A DNA stretch of 44,951 nucleotides from Acidobacteriota bacterium (lineage in GTDB: Bacteria; Acidobacteriota; Terriglobia; Terriglobales; Acidobacteriaceae): positions 1-44,951 of the forward strand of contig JABCYV010000010.1 of the NCBI GenBank assembly GCA_013290025.1, read 5' to 3'. This document shows, piece by piece, positions 17,084 through 24,868 of this stretch. The translations under genes were made by a program, and so were the position numbers. Position 1 is the stretch's first letter. Every line of letters starts with the position of its first letter. The notes beneath the pieces are model-generated. The model was not told the origin of the DNA, made no database searches, and was given only the letters and a program-made list of their open reading frames with translations.

Positions 17084-17989
17084 TCACGGCGCCTGAGCAA
17101 TCACATGGAATTGATTTTCCGGCTGGCCTGCGACTTCGGTAGGAATGGCGAACAAACCGCCTGCGAGTCGGTCTCCTGGGGGGGCTTCGATCCGTGCCGT
17201 CGTAACATACAGAGTCTTAAGGCCCGGTCCTCCAAATGTGCAAGTGGTGATGTTCTGCACCGGCATTTCTACGACGCGGTCAATCGCTCCGTCCGGCGCG
17301 GCACGCACGATGCACCCCCCAAAAAAGCGGCAATTCCAGAGATAGCCTTCTGAGTCCACGGTCGATCCGTCAGGCAAACCTCGCGCGAAGCCTTGCAGAA
17401 AAGGCCTCTCATTGGCAATTGTTCCCGTGTTGGAGTCGTAGTCATAAACCCAAATCATATTCGCCATCGTATCGCCGAAATAGAAACGCCGGTGATCCGG
17501 GCTCCACGCTAGTGTGTTCGCAATTCCGATATTCTTGCGCCATACTTTTGACTTGTGATTCGGTTCCAGGCTGAGCAAAACGCCATCTTGTCCGCCAACC
17601 TCGCAGGACGAACCATCTGGACAGACGTTGTTGCACATCGAACCCAGCCAGAGTGCGCCACGCGGGTCGGCTCGCGCATCGTTCAAACGCACTCGGGGCC
17701 ATCCCTCAAGATGAAAGAGAGGATCATGACGCGCGTCGGTTTCGGAATCCCACATGATCACACGCGAGCCGAGAACGACAAGCAGCGTATCCGGCCGGGT
17801 TGTCAAAGTGAGAGCCGTGACCGGCTCATCGAACAACCACGTGCGTACGCACAAATCGGAGGGTCGGAAGCGATGAATGAGGAAGCGATTAATGTCCGTC
17901 CAGTACAGCGCTTCGTGCCCGGCATGCCAGACCGCTCCCTCACCGCAGACGTCTCCGGTGGGTGCAACGCAAACGGGAGTACCCTTCAT
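17084..17989 (-). CDS. SMP-30/gluconolactonase/LRE-family sugar lactonase
   Basis: This 301-residue six-bladed beta-propeller is expected to hydrolyse a sugar lactone to the aldonic or uronic acid using one divalent metal. Family landmarks are GEGAVWH (metal-binding Glu) near residue 17, RLNDARADPRGALWLGSM (Asn and Asp ligands) near 101, SPDHRRFYFGDT near 158 and LPDGSTVDSEGYLWNCRFFGG near 203. There is no signal peptide, so it is cytoplasmic. Its start overlaps the stop of the upstream SDR gene by 4 bases, implying translational coupling. With the SDR dehydrogenase and divergent mannonate dehydratase it suggests oxidative catabolism of a sugar or uronate. The exact substrate is inference. 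Confidence 0.88.
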   Translation of the reverse strand: MKGTPVCVAPTGDVCGEGAVWHAGHEALYWTDINRFLIHRFRPSDLCVRTWLFDEPVTALTLTTRPDTLLVVLGSRVIMWDSETDARHDPLFHLEGWPRVRLNDARADPRGALWLGSMCNNVCPDGSSCEVGGQDGVLLSLEPNHKSKVWRKNIGIANTLAWSPDHRRFYFGDTMANMIWVYDYDSNTGTIANERPFLQGFARGLPDGSTVDSEGYLWNCRFFGGCIVRAAPDGAIDRVVEMPVQNITTCTFGGPGLKTLYVTTARIEAPPGDRLAGGLFAIPTEVAGQPENQFHVIAQAP

Positions 17990-18768
17990 GCTACGCCGAT
18001 CCCCGCGAGGAGCCCGCCATCCACCAGATAGTCGCCACCCGTGCAGATCCCTGACTTGTCAGAAGCCAGAAAGGCGGCCAGCTCTGCAACTTCCTCAGGC
18101 GTGCCGATTCGCCCCATCGGATGCGCTGCTCCAAAGCGGTCGAACACAGTTTCGAGGGGCAGATCGGGTCCAAAGTGTGCTGCCGCCCGCGCTAGCATGG
18201 GGGTGCGTATGGAACCCGGGCTGATGGAATTCACCCGTATATGATCGGCAGCGTGGTCGAGCGCGAGCGCCCGCGTGAGGCTGTGCACGGCTCCCTTTGA
18301 TGCGGCATAAGCCACAACGCCGCGCTGGCAAGCATGGCCCTGCACGGAAGAAAGGTTGATGATCGAGCCGCCGCCGCTCTTCTGCATCTCTGGAAGTCCA
18401 AAATGCGCCAGCAGAAAAATACTGCCCACATTGACCATCATGCAGCGGTTCCAAGTTTCCGGGTCGGTCTCGATCGCGGTGCCGAAAGGATGAATCGCGG
18501 CGGCATTGACGATGATGTCGAGCCTTCTGTACAGTTCGACTGTCTTAGCTACGACCGAACAGACTTCATGGGGCTGACTGACGTCGCAAAGCTCGACCCT
18601 CAGAGACAAACCAAGTTTCTTCGCTTCTTGCTGTAGTTCCGCGTTGCCTACTGTTTCGATGCCACAGGACACGACACGGCATCCGCCCGTCGCAAGCCGC
18701 TTAGCGATGGCTCGCGCAATACCCGTCGTGCCAGTGACAATCGCAACTCGATTTTCAAATTCTTCCAT
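17986..18768 (-). CDS. SDR-family NAD(P)-dependent sugar/alcohol dehydrogenase
   Basis: A classical short-chain dehydrogenase of 260 residues. The dinucleotide-binding loop is TGTTGIARAIA, slightly off the TGxxxGIG consensus. NAAAIHPFG and the catalytic serine in LSSVQG follow. The Tyr-Lys pair lies in YAASK, then SPGSIRTPM and the C-terminal YLVDGG close the domain. The ATG at 18768 follows AGGAGC at good spacing and begins MEEFENRVAIVTG. The longer ORF to 18846 is not needed. It is the first gene of a two-gene minus-strand operon with the SMP-30 lactonase and diverges from uxuA. A role as hexuronate or fructuronate reductase, or as the aldose dehydrogenase feeding the lactonase, fits the context. 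Confidence 0.88.
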   Translation of the reverse strand: MEEFENRVAIVTGTTGIARAIAKRLATGGCRVVSCGIETVGNAELQQEAKKLGLSLRVELCDVSQPHEVCSVVAKTVELYRRLDIIVNAAAIHPFGTAIETDPETWNRCMMVNVGSIFLLAHFGLPEMQKSGGGSIINLSSVQGHACQRGVVAYAASKGAVHSLTRALALDHAADHIRVNSISPGSIRTPMLARAAAHFGPDLPLETVFDRFGAAHPMGRIGTPEEVAELAAFLASDKSGICTGGDYLVDGGLLAGIGVA

Positions 18769-18868
18769 CCGATGGCTCCTCGATTTGCTGACGTTCCCTA
18801 AGCGGCTATCAGTGTATCGCGCCCTTCTTGAGTAAGGCCTTGACACCTTGTTTCAATTCAAAACCTAG

Positions 18869-18879
18869 AGAATAATTCT
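18869..18879. promoter_or_regulatory. Small inverted repeat in the SDR-uxuA divergent region
   Basis: The palindrome AGAATAATTCT sits 30 bases before the uxuA start, next to an AT-rich GAATATATATAG block likely to form part of the uxuA promoter. It could be half of an operator for a hexuronate regulator. The support is positional only. Confidence 0.25.
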
Positions 18880-18908
18880 GGTACTTAAGAATATATATAG
18901 AGGACACG

Positions 18909-20099
18909 ATGAAGGAAACTTGGCGCTGGTTCGGGCCGCAAGACCCGATCACACTTCAAGACGTCAAGCAGGCTGGGGCCACCGGCATTGTGACGGCACT
19001 CCACCATCTTTATCGCGGCGAGGCGTGGCCGTTCGCCGATGTTCTCGAGCGCAAAATGGAAATCGAAGCGGCCGGGCTTGACTGGTCGGTAGTGGAGAGC
19101 ATTCCAGTTCATAATTCGATCAAGTTGCGATCAGCGCAGCACTCACACTTCATCGGCGCGTGGAAAGATTCTCTCAATGCGGTCGCGAAGGCTGGCATCA
19201 AAATCGTCTGCTACAACTTCATGCCGGTTGTGGACTGGACGCGCACTGACTTACTGTGGCGACTGCCCAACACCGCGTACGCCTTGCGTTTCGATGTGAC
19301 CGATTTTGCGGTTTATGACATCTTTATCCTTCAGCGCAAACATGCCGAAGCTGACTACACTCCCGAACAATTTGCCGCTGCCCGGTTTCGGTTTGAGACA
19401 ATGCCTGATATCCGGCGGGGCGATCTGGAGCGAACCATTGTCACCGGATTACCCGGCGCTGAAGCCTCCTATAATCGCGAAACATTTCGCAAAATGCTGG
19501 CCGATTACGAAGGCGTCACGCCTGGTGACCTTCGCGCAAATCTGCTCGCCTTCTTACAGGAAGTGGTTCCCGTCGCGGAAGAAGCAGGTGTCCGACTAGC
19601 TATTCATCCCGATGATCCGCCATGGTCACTCTTCGGTTTGCCGCGTGTAGTGTCGACAGCCAATGATGCACGACAGATTCTCCTTGGCTACGATACTCTG
19701 GCGAACGGTCTTACGTTCTGCGTCGGGTCGTACGGAGCGAGAGCGGACAATGACCTGCTCGCCATGATCCGAGAATTTGGCTCGAAGATCCAGTTTGCCC
19801 ATCTTCGCCAAGTGACTCGCGAGGCCGATGGTTCGTTTTGTGAAGCGGAACATCTGCGCGGCAGTTCGGACATGGTTGGGGTAATTCGTGGACTCCTCGA
19901 AGAAGAGGCCCGCAGGCGCCACGAAAGTCGTTCCGATCACCAGATTCCCATGCGCCCCGATCATGGGCATCTTTTAACTGCGGATGCGAACAAAAACGTG
20001 AATCCCGGTTATTCGTTGCTAGGCAGATTGAAGGGACTCGCGGAACTGCGCGGTGTCGTCCACGGCCTACAACACGCGATTCCCCAACTGGCCCATTAA
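18909..20099 (+). CDS. uxuA: Mannonate dehydratase
   Basis: UxuA dehydrates D-mannonate to 2-keto-3-deoxy-D-gluconate in hexuronate catabolism, in the cytoplasm. The 396-residue protein starts with the conserved [33 protein letters not shown] and contains [27 protein letters not shown], the metal-site stretches [21 protein letters not shown] and the late MRPDHGH. Length and motifs are those of the family. The ATG at 18909 follows GAGGACACG. It is divergent from the SDR/SMP-30 pair, giving a compact uronate module. No uxaC, kdgK or kdgA is in the window, so the pathway must be completed elsewhere. Confidence 0.94.
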   Translation: MKETWRWFGPQDPITLQDVKQAGATGIVTALHHLYRGEAWPFADVLERKMEIEAAGLDWSVVESIPVHNSIKLRSAQHSHFIGAWKDSLNAVAKAGIKIVCYNFMPVVDWTRTDLLWRLPNTAYALRFDVTDFAVYDIFILQRKHAEADYTPEQFAAARFRFETMPDIRRGDLERTIVTGLPGAEASYNRETFRKMLADYEGVTPGDLRANLLAFLQEVVPVAEEAGVRLAIHPDDPPWSLFGLPRVVSTANDARQILLGYDTLANGLTFCVGSYGARADNDLLAMIREFGSKIQFAHLRQVTREADGSFCEAEHLRGSSDMVGVIRGLLEEEARRRHESRSDHQIPMRPDHGHLLTADANKNVNPGYSLLGRLKGLAELRGVVHGLQHAIPQLAH

Positions 20100-20191
20100 T
20101 CGGAGGTCCGCGACGCGGTCGGAGTCTTGAATCTCCTGCGCCCGCGGTCTAGAATTCTGCTGCCATTCTTCTCAAACTGTGGGAGGTTCGT

Positions 20192-20359
20192 ATGCCCCAC
20201 TACGAGTTTTTCTGCCACACCTGTAAGAAAACGTTCTCGAAGATTTTGACCGTTGCCGAACATGAGACGGGAAAGATCGTCTGCCCGCAGTGCGGCAGCA
20301 AGAATGTCGAGCAGGGCTGGTCTGCCTTCTCCGCCATCACCTCCAGGAAAAGCGCGTGA
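20192..20359 (+). CDS. FmdB-family zinc-ribbon protein, 55 aa
   Basis: This small protein is missing from the ORF track. The ATG at 20192 follows TGGGAGG. It opens MPHYEFFCHTCKKTFSKIL and has a second knuckle VCPQCGSKNVE, so two CxxC pairs can bind zinc as in the FmdB/putative regulatory zinc-ribbon family. The function of the family is largely unknown, with transcription-related roles suggested. It is 92 bp after uxuA on the same strand and may be read through from it. Confidence 0.85.
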   Translation: MPHYEFFCHTCKKTFSKILTVAEHETGKIVCPQCGSKNVEQGWSAFSAITSRKSA

Positions 20360-20395
20360 AGGGGCTCCCGAGGAAGCGTGTATGCGAGCTCCGAT

Positions 20396-20485
20396 ATGAA
20401 GCCCATTGCGCTGGTGGAAGTCTTGCTTTTGGTCCTGGGACTGTTTGCCTTCTTCATCCCGGTCGTAAAGAGAAGCATGGTGTGA
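20396..20485 (+). CDS. Possible single-span membrane miniprotein, 29 aa
   Basis: An ATG 36 bases after the zinc-ribbon gene opens MKPIALVEVLLLVLGLFAF followed by FIPVVKRSMV and TGA. It has one strongly hydrophobic helix with a positively charged C-terminus. A GTG at 20378 in the same frame follows AGGA closely and is an alternative start. I know no family for it. The hydrophobic pattern is convincing but the length leaves chance open. Confidence 0.35.
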   Translation: MKPIALVEVLLLVLGLFAFFIPVVKRSMV

Positions 20486-20759
20486 AGATCGGAGATACCA
20501 AAATCGGTGTGCAAACCGAAAATAGCGACGGGCACCCTACGGTGTGACGAGGTCTGGCGTTCGGAACAAAGACCTGTTCCAGAATCAGGACAATCAAAGA
20601 ATCCCGTCTCCGTACGCCGATTTTCATGTTGGAATTCCGTCCAGGCCGAGCATGGATTGAGGCCTCGCGCGAAAGAAGTGGGAGACGTGGGGCCTCAGGA
20701 TACTGGGTCGTTAGCGGCCCGAACGCGCACTGCATTCACTCTTCTCGGAGACGGCGACT

Positions 20760-21122
20760 ATGGATGAGCGGATCCGGTTCATCACTCATGAGGGTAAACG
20801 AATTCTACTAGTCGACCTCACACACTGCCCGGCCCATGAGGTCGAACAAATTGCCCGGAACGTTCCCAACCACGTGACTGCCCAGCCGCGCGGTTCGGTC
20901 CTGCTGCTCGCAGATTTTACCGGAGCATCGATTGATGCGGAAGCCATTCGTGCGATGAAGGAAAGTGCAGTCTTCGACAAGCCCTACATAAAGAGGTCAG
21001 CATGGGTAGGAGCAGAGAAGTTCCCTGAGGTGTTGTACGAGAACCTAAAGAGCTTCTCGCGACGCGAATTTCCTATGTTCAAAACATGCCAAGACGCCCT
21101 GTCGTGGTTGGTAAAAGACTGA
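20760..21122 (+). CDS. STAS/SpoIIAA-like protein, 120 aa
   Basis: The 120-residue soluble protein has the alternating strand-helix pattern of STAS/SpoIIAA-like folds: RIRFITHEGKRILLVDLTHC, then VLLLADFTGASIDAEAIRAMKES, then a C-terminal helix CQDALSWLVKD. Such proteins bind partners or lipids rather than catalyse reactions. Similar small proteins are frequent in Acidobacteriota as stand-alone genes. The ATG at 20760 follows CGGAGACGG at good distance. The 274-bp stretch before it contains no gene that I can support. Confidence 0.65.
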   Translation: MDERIRFITHEGKRILLVDLTHCPAHEVEQIARNVPNHVTAQPRGSVLLLADFTGASIDAEAIRAMKESAVFDKPYIKRSAWVGAEKFPEVLYENLKSFSRREFPMFKTCQDALSWLVKD

Positions 21123-21199
21123 ATGAAACGGGGCCATGTTCGGTGTTGCGCATCGCAAGAAAAGGAAACCTCGAAAACGGCTCCAACAAAGCCCTCTTT

Positions 21200-21251
21200 G
21201 TTTCTATTGGCGCCAAGAGTCTAGGGTTTCTATTGGCGCCAAGGGTCTAGG
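21200..21251. repeat. 26-bp tandem duplication
   Basis: Two head-to-tail copies of a 26-base unit beginning GTTTCTATTGGCGCC and ending GTCTAGG occupy 21200-21225 and 21226-21251, differing at one base. Each contains the palindrome TTGGCGCCAA. Confidence 0.9.
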
Positions 21252-22034
21252 CAAGGGCGCATGAGAGTCCGCAGGCAGCAGGTTCGCCGCAGGCGCGTAA
21301 AGACCGCGAAGCCCTAGTTACAGGCTTTGGTGAACGTGAGTTGAATCCTCGGTCCAGGATCACCATGAAGTTAGGTGGGGTGCGGCGACGAGCAAAGTGC
21401 CTCCACCGCTCCCCAGAACGGCTTCGCACACGACCCAGGCCGGCCTACCCCACTTAAAGATTACGTCTGTATGCGCTTGGTATCACGGCACGTTAGTCAC
21501 TAGACTTTCGGGTTTGGGGTGAGTTTTTGGGCGGAGTACAGACTTCTTGGGCAAGGACTAGTTGTTAGGAAAAACCGTATCGAACAACCATTCGGGAATG
21601 TGCGAGATTGAGAGCACTCTGGCCCTCTTTGCTGCATGCACCGGCCGCAGGAAGATCGCATCCGGGAACTCTGTGCACAAAGCCAGATAACGACAGGGAT
21701 CGGCACTAGTTCGGCAAGCCCCAGAGGCGTTCTGTTCGCTTTTCGGAACAAACAAGGAATTCTGCTTTGGAACTCGGGCGAATGGGTTAGATTCGTGTCG
21801 AAAGTATCCGACAGCAGTCGCACAACCGGCATCTGAACACCCATAGAGGTGACAGATGCCGTCATCTCCCGCCGCAAAATCAAAACAGTCCGCTCTTAGT
21901 GGCGACGCCGTCAGTGCTGGGGCTCGTCCACACATACTGGGCCGCTCGGTGAAAATGGTCCAGCCCAATTTCCACATAATCTCTGCACTTCAAAAATATG
22001 CTAGAAGATGAAAAAAGAACACGGATCCACCCAT
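21252..22034. other. 783-bp region with only degenerate frames
   Basis: Several overlapping frames exist on both strands (21500-21977) but none has a family-like sequence or a good start. A short plus-strand stretch near 21640 (EDRIRELCAQ) looks like the beginning of a helical protein that then loses sense, so the region may be a decayed gene. Confidence 0.35.
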
Positions 22035-22382
22035 CTAATGCCCGATCTCCAAGGCCGCCGTCTCTTCCCAGTCATCGGGCGGCAACGGCACTCCCCAGAT
22101 GTTTCGTGGCTCATCAAGTTCGATCCCGCAGTGCAGCGGGTTCTTAGGATCGATGTAGACAACCCGAGCCGCAGCACGCTTATCCGTGAGGTAGACGTGA
22201 ATCGAGACTCTCATTCCGCAACTCAACTCAATCGCGGTTGCGATCAATGATCCATGAAGGTTGACGACGATGGTCTCGCCCTCGCAGGTCCTACTGTCAG
22301 CGCCACTCTCGATGGCGGTTACCACTTTTAGAGGGACGCGAGTACTTCGTCGTGACTCCCGAAATGTCGCCGTTGGGAGCAT
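22035..22382 (-). CDS. PilZ-domain-like protein, about 115 aa
   Basis: The sequence RESRRSTRVPLKVVTAI, then GETIVVNLHGSLI, then GMRVSIHVYLTDKRAAARVVYIDP and HCGIELDEPRNIWGV follows the pattern of acidobacterial PilZ-domain proteins. The domain normally binds c-di-GMP through an RxxxR motif and (D/N)xSxxG. RRSTR is present, but the second motif is altered to VNLHGS, so nucleotide binding is uncertain. The ATG at 22382 is preferred over the track's TTG at 22409. Neither has a clear ribosome site. It is transcribed toward the decayed 21-22 kb stretch. Confidence 0.65.
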   Translation of the reverse strand: MLPTATFRESRRSTRVPLKVVTAIESGADSRTCEGETIVVNLHGSLIATAIELSCGMRVSIHVYLTDKRAAARVVYIDPKNPLHCGIELDEPRNIWGVPLPPDDWEETAALEIGH

Positions 22383-22462
22383 CAGCGAAAGGATACATGC
22401 GACGGACAACCGATGAATGCCCCAATGGAGTCACAGAATAAATGAGACCGTAGGAATACTGG

Positions 22463-22500
22463 GCACGTGCCCCGGTTTGCTGTACCAATCACAATGTAAG
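22463..22500. repeat. Remnant resembling an IS3-family terminal repeat
   Basis: The block containing GCCCCGGTTTGCTGTACCAATC parallels the inner part of the neighbouring IS end (CCCCACTTTTCTGTACCAATC). It lies just 12 bases outside the intact element in the same orientation, so it may be a terminus of an older, related insertion. Confidence 0.5.
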
Positions 22501-22582
22501 TTCTCGGTTGATTGACCCGCCCCACTTTTCTGTACCAATCGAAACTAGAGTTTTAAGCGTCAACAGTCCAATTGCCCTGATT

Positions 22583-23500
22583 TCATGCGGGTTTCGCGCA
22601 CTCCAGAGACTCCATGAAGAGGCTCTGGAGTGCGCGCCCCATCGATGTACTAGTTTTTTCTGTCGCACGCCTGTGTAGCTCCGCGAATGCCGCCGGCGTT
22701 CGGTCCGCCAGGGCGCTGTGCGGCCGTTCGTGATTGTAATGTTCGCGGAACTTCGCCAGCTTCTGCCGCGCATCATCCAGCGAAACAAACCATTCCACGT
22801 TCAGACACTCGTCTCGCAATCGCTCGTTGAAACTTTCGATGAACCCGTTTTCCACCGGACGGCCCGGACGAATGAAACACAACTGCACGTCGTGGCCCAT
22901 CACCCAAGCTTCCAGGGCCCGACTACTGAACTCACTGCCATTGTCCACCGTAATGCTGCCCGGCAGACGTCCTCGCTCTGCTTTGGCTCTCTCCAGCGCC
23001 TGGGCTACTTGCATTCCGGTCATGGCACGATCCGCTTCCAAACAGACGCACTCCCGCGTGAACTGGTCCACCACCGTCAAAATGCGGAACGAACGGCCGT
23101 CGGCGAACTTGTCGCTCATAAAGTCCATGCTCCAACATTGGTTCGGAGCTGTCGCTGTTGCTCTGGCTCCACGCTGACGACGGGCGATCTTCCGCCGCTG
23201 CTTGGTGCGCACGATCAACTGTTCCTCGCTGTACAACCGGTAGATCCGTTTCGCGTTCACCTTCCATCCGTCTCGGCGCAACAACACGGTCAAACGCCGG
23301 TAGCCATAGCGCACGTGGCTGGCCGCCATCTCGCACAAGCGCCGCCGCAACACCGCATCGAACCGCCGCACTTTTTTCTTGTACATCCAGGTTGACCAAC
23401 CAATCTTCATCAGCCTCGCCACTGCCCGATCTGGTAGGTTTGCTGAGCCCATTGCCCCAGCTTCCGTCGCAGGCCAGGCTTTACAGCTTTTTTGGCACAA
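22583..23500 (-). CDS. IS3-family transposase OrfB (DDE integrase core), N-terminus out of frame
   Basis: This frame encodes the rve/DDE catalytic domain: NQCWSMDFMSDKF (first Asp), SITVDNGSEFSS (second Asp) and GRPVENGFIESFNERLRDECLN (Glu), then HSALADRTPAAFAE. OrfB normally strand-transfers the element as an OrfAB fusion made by -1 frameshifting. The expected OrfB start (KPGLRRKLGQWAQQTYQI) is found in the -1 frame relative to orfA and then hits stops. The rest of OrfB continues from about RAVARLMKI in a different frame. One base appears to be missing near 23430. The product is probably inactive unless translated from an internal ATG, or unless the base is a sequencing error. Confidence 0.85.
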   Translation of the reverse strand: MCQKSCKAWPATEAGAMGSANLPDRAVARLMKIGWSTWMYKKKVRRFDAVLRRRLCEMAASHVRYGYRRLTVLLRRDGWKVNAKRIYRLYSEEQLIVRTKQRRKIARRQRGARATATAPNQCWSMDFMSDKFADGRSFRILTVVDQFTRECVCLEADRAMTGMQVAQALERAKAERGRLPGSITVDNGSEFSSRALEAWVMGHDVQLCFIRPGRPVENGFIESFNERLRDECLNVEWFVSLDDARQKLAKFREHYNHERPHSALADRTPAAFAELHRRATEKTSTSMGRALQSLFMESLECAKPA

Positions 23501-23747
23501 TCTCCTGCAGGATCTGGCGATCCAGGCTGAGATCCGCCACCAGCCGCTTCAAGCGCCCGTTCTCTTCCCGCAGCTGCCGTAACTCTCGCAGCTCATTGAT
23601 CCCCAACCCGGCATATTGTTTCTTCCACGCGTAGTAGGTCCCCTCGCTGATTCCCACCTTGCGGCAAATATCGGCCACCTTCTCGCCCGCTTCTCCCTGG
23701 CGCAGAACCGCCACGATCTGCTCTTCGCTGTGAGCCTTCTTCGGCAT
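23481..23747 (-). CDS. IS3-family transposase OrfA (helix-turn-helix protein)
   Basis: This 88-residue protein starts MPKKAHSEEQIVAVLRQGEAGEKVADICRKVGISEGTYYAWKKQYAG, a Tnp_1-type HTH domain that binds the IS ends, followed by a leucine-zipper-like helix (LRELRQLREENGRLKRLVADLSLD). It ends ...PKKL at the heptamer AAAAAAG, the usual programmed -1 frameshift signal for making OrfAB. The ATG at 23747 lies 80 bases inside the right IS end and is preceded by GGAGAGGAGAAGGG. Confidence 0.93.
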   Translation of the reverse strand: MPKKAHSEEQIVAVLRQGEAGEKVADICRKVGISEGTYYAWKKQYAGLGINELRELRQLREENGRLKRLVADLSLDRQILQEIVPKKL

Positions 23748-23848
23748 CGTCCCTTCTCCTCTCCAGGACTGGTCTGTGCCTAAGATACCTCTAGTTTCCC
23801 TTGGTATAGTTTTTGGGTTTTGGGTCAGATGTTCAGCGGGGATGAGGT

Positions 23849-23884
23849 CTGGAGCAGGGGATGGCGCTTGAATCCCCGCTCCAG
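23849..23884. repeat. Strong hairpin immediately outside the IS right end
   Basis: CTGGAGC-A-GGGGAT pairs perfectly with ATCCCC-GCTCCAG except for a bulged A, around a 9-base loop. It starts 22 bases beyond the IS. It could be a terminator for the minus-strand gene at 24009 or a REP-like target favoured by the IS. Confidence 0.6.
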
Positions 23885-24008
23885 CATCCTTGTACTAGCT
23901 TTCCTCATGCCCACATCTCCGCTCGTGTTCGTGCAAACTCTGCGGGCGGCAAGTAATCCTGGAAATAATGCTCCGCACTATTCAGGCGCCTCCGCGCGGG
24001 AAGGAAGC

Positions 24009-24266
24009 CTAGCAGCCCCAGTCCGCCTCGCCAGGCTTCGCGAAATACTGACGATTAGCTCGTTCTTCCTCGAACGTCGCAGCCAACTCCAGCAGGGTCA
24101 GCCGAGCCGCCGCGATCATCAATTTGCATTCGTTTTCCGGAGCCTGCTCCCAGGAAAAAGCTGCTTCCTGGCTCGCGTGACCATGAAAGTCATGTGCAAG
24201 GGCCTCGTGATAGTGATGAAAAAGTTTTGCCAAATCTTCCGCGGATACCTTCTGAATAGACGACAT
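24009..24266 (-). CDS. Uncharacterised small helical protein, 85 aa
   Basis: I do not recognise this protein. It has no signal peptide or membrane segment. The sequence MSSIQKVSAEDLAKLFHHYHEALAHDFHGH is followed by a long helix (NECKLMIAAARLTLLELAATFEEERANRQYF) and a short Gly/Trp/Cys tail. The amphipathic helices and normal codon use suggest a real small protein, perhaps a His-containing helical bundle. The ATG at 24266 has a weak AAAGG upstream. It reads toward the IS. Confidence 0.5.
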   Translation of the reverse strand: MSSIQKVSAEDLAKLFHHYHEALAHDFHGHASQEAAFSWEQAPENECKLMIAAARLTLLELAATFEEERANRQYFAKPGEADWGC

Positions 24267-24725
24267 AAAATTGCCGAGCCTTTCTTGTACGACTTCTACC
24301 TACCGATGAGCCATCCTGATGTGTGATGACTAATCCCATTGGACAGCACTAGCGATAAGTTGTGTGTAAGGCGTACATAAAAAAATCGTAAAAAATGGAT
24401 CTTCCGAGAGTGCGTGCCCAGGCAGCTTCATTCTCATCGAAGCCAGGGATTTGAATGAAGCCATTCAGATCGCGTCGAAGATGCCGTCGATCCGTTTGGG
24501 AGGTATCGAAGTGCTGACCGGTCAAGGAATTGACTTCCAGCGCCGGTCGCGGGCAAAGCCAGTAGGAGAAATCCAACCCCTTCTGGCTGCGGGCTTGTGT
24601 TCAAACTCACCCACTGATTGGGACGATGACAAAAATAGGTCGGAAGATGGCCGCGCTACCCAGCACCTAAAGCGTAGGCCTGGTGAAAGAGACCGAAAGG
24701 AAGTAATTAAGTCGTTTCAAATTTA
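24267..24725. other. 459-bp region without a supported gene
   Basis: Shadow frames only. Near 24651-24686 is one copy of a short dispersed repeat (see 27013). No promoter stands out. Confidence 0.35.
24651..24686. repeat. Short dispersed repeat, copy 1
   Basis: The block GCGCTACCCAGCACCTAAAG followed by CGTAGGCCTGG matches 27013-27048 with one substitution and small gaps. CTAC and GTAG within it can pair. It looks like the edge of a formerly larger repeated intergenic element. Confidence 0.6.
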
Positions 24726-24868
24726 TGGCGGAAGTGACAGGATTCGGAACCTGCGGTACGCCCTTAAGGGAAAAGATAGATACGTCCGTCCTCCAAGACG
24801 GTGAGTCTTCTCGCAAACGATACGTCCGAGTATCAATCGGATGCAATAGGCCGCTCTGCCACACTCCC
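24726..24868 (-). tRNA. tRNA-like locus with encoded CCA and over-long central region (possible pseudo-tRNA)
   Basis: On the minus strand GGGAGTG at the 5' end pairs with CACTTCC at the 3' end (six Watson-Crick pairs and one G-T), followed by G73 and an encoded CCA. GCAG/TTGC form a D stem with the class II GTGGCAGAGCGG sequence. GCAGG/CCTGT form a T stem, but its loop TTCCGAAT has one extra base. After the D arm, TCCGA-TTGATAC-TCGGA would give anticodon GAU. Further on, CCGTC-TTGGAG-GACGG offers a GGA (Ser) loop, which would fit G73 and a long variable arm. CGGACGTATC occurs after both arms, as if the segment had been duplicated. At 143 nt it is far too long for a normal tRNA. Confidence 0.5.

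Larger units (their letters stand above)
22513..23827 (-). mobile_element. IS3-family insertion sequence, complete ends, 3-bp target duplication
   Basis: The 1315-bp element is bounded by imperfect inverted repeats that both start TGACCC and share TACCAA and GAAACTAGAG about 20-40 bases in. GAT flanks both ends (22510-22512 and 23828-23830), a 3-bp duplication typical of IS3-family transposition. It carries orfA and orfB on the minus strand. Intact ends and target duplication suggest fairly recent insertion, next to a strong hairpin and an older IS end. Confidence 0.92.

Noticed and set aside
21558-21977. 139-aa and overlapping 127-aa minus ORFs
   Set aside because: Two frames compete, neither has a start signal or family motif, and Cys/Pro-rich composition suggests non-coding DNA.
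22718-23395. 225-aa plus-strand ORF within the IS
   Set aside because: Antisense shadow of transposase OrfB, which carries the DDE motifs.
24349-24576. 75-aa minus ORF
   Set aside because: Conflicts with a plus frame of equal quality, has no ribosome site and no recognisable pattern.
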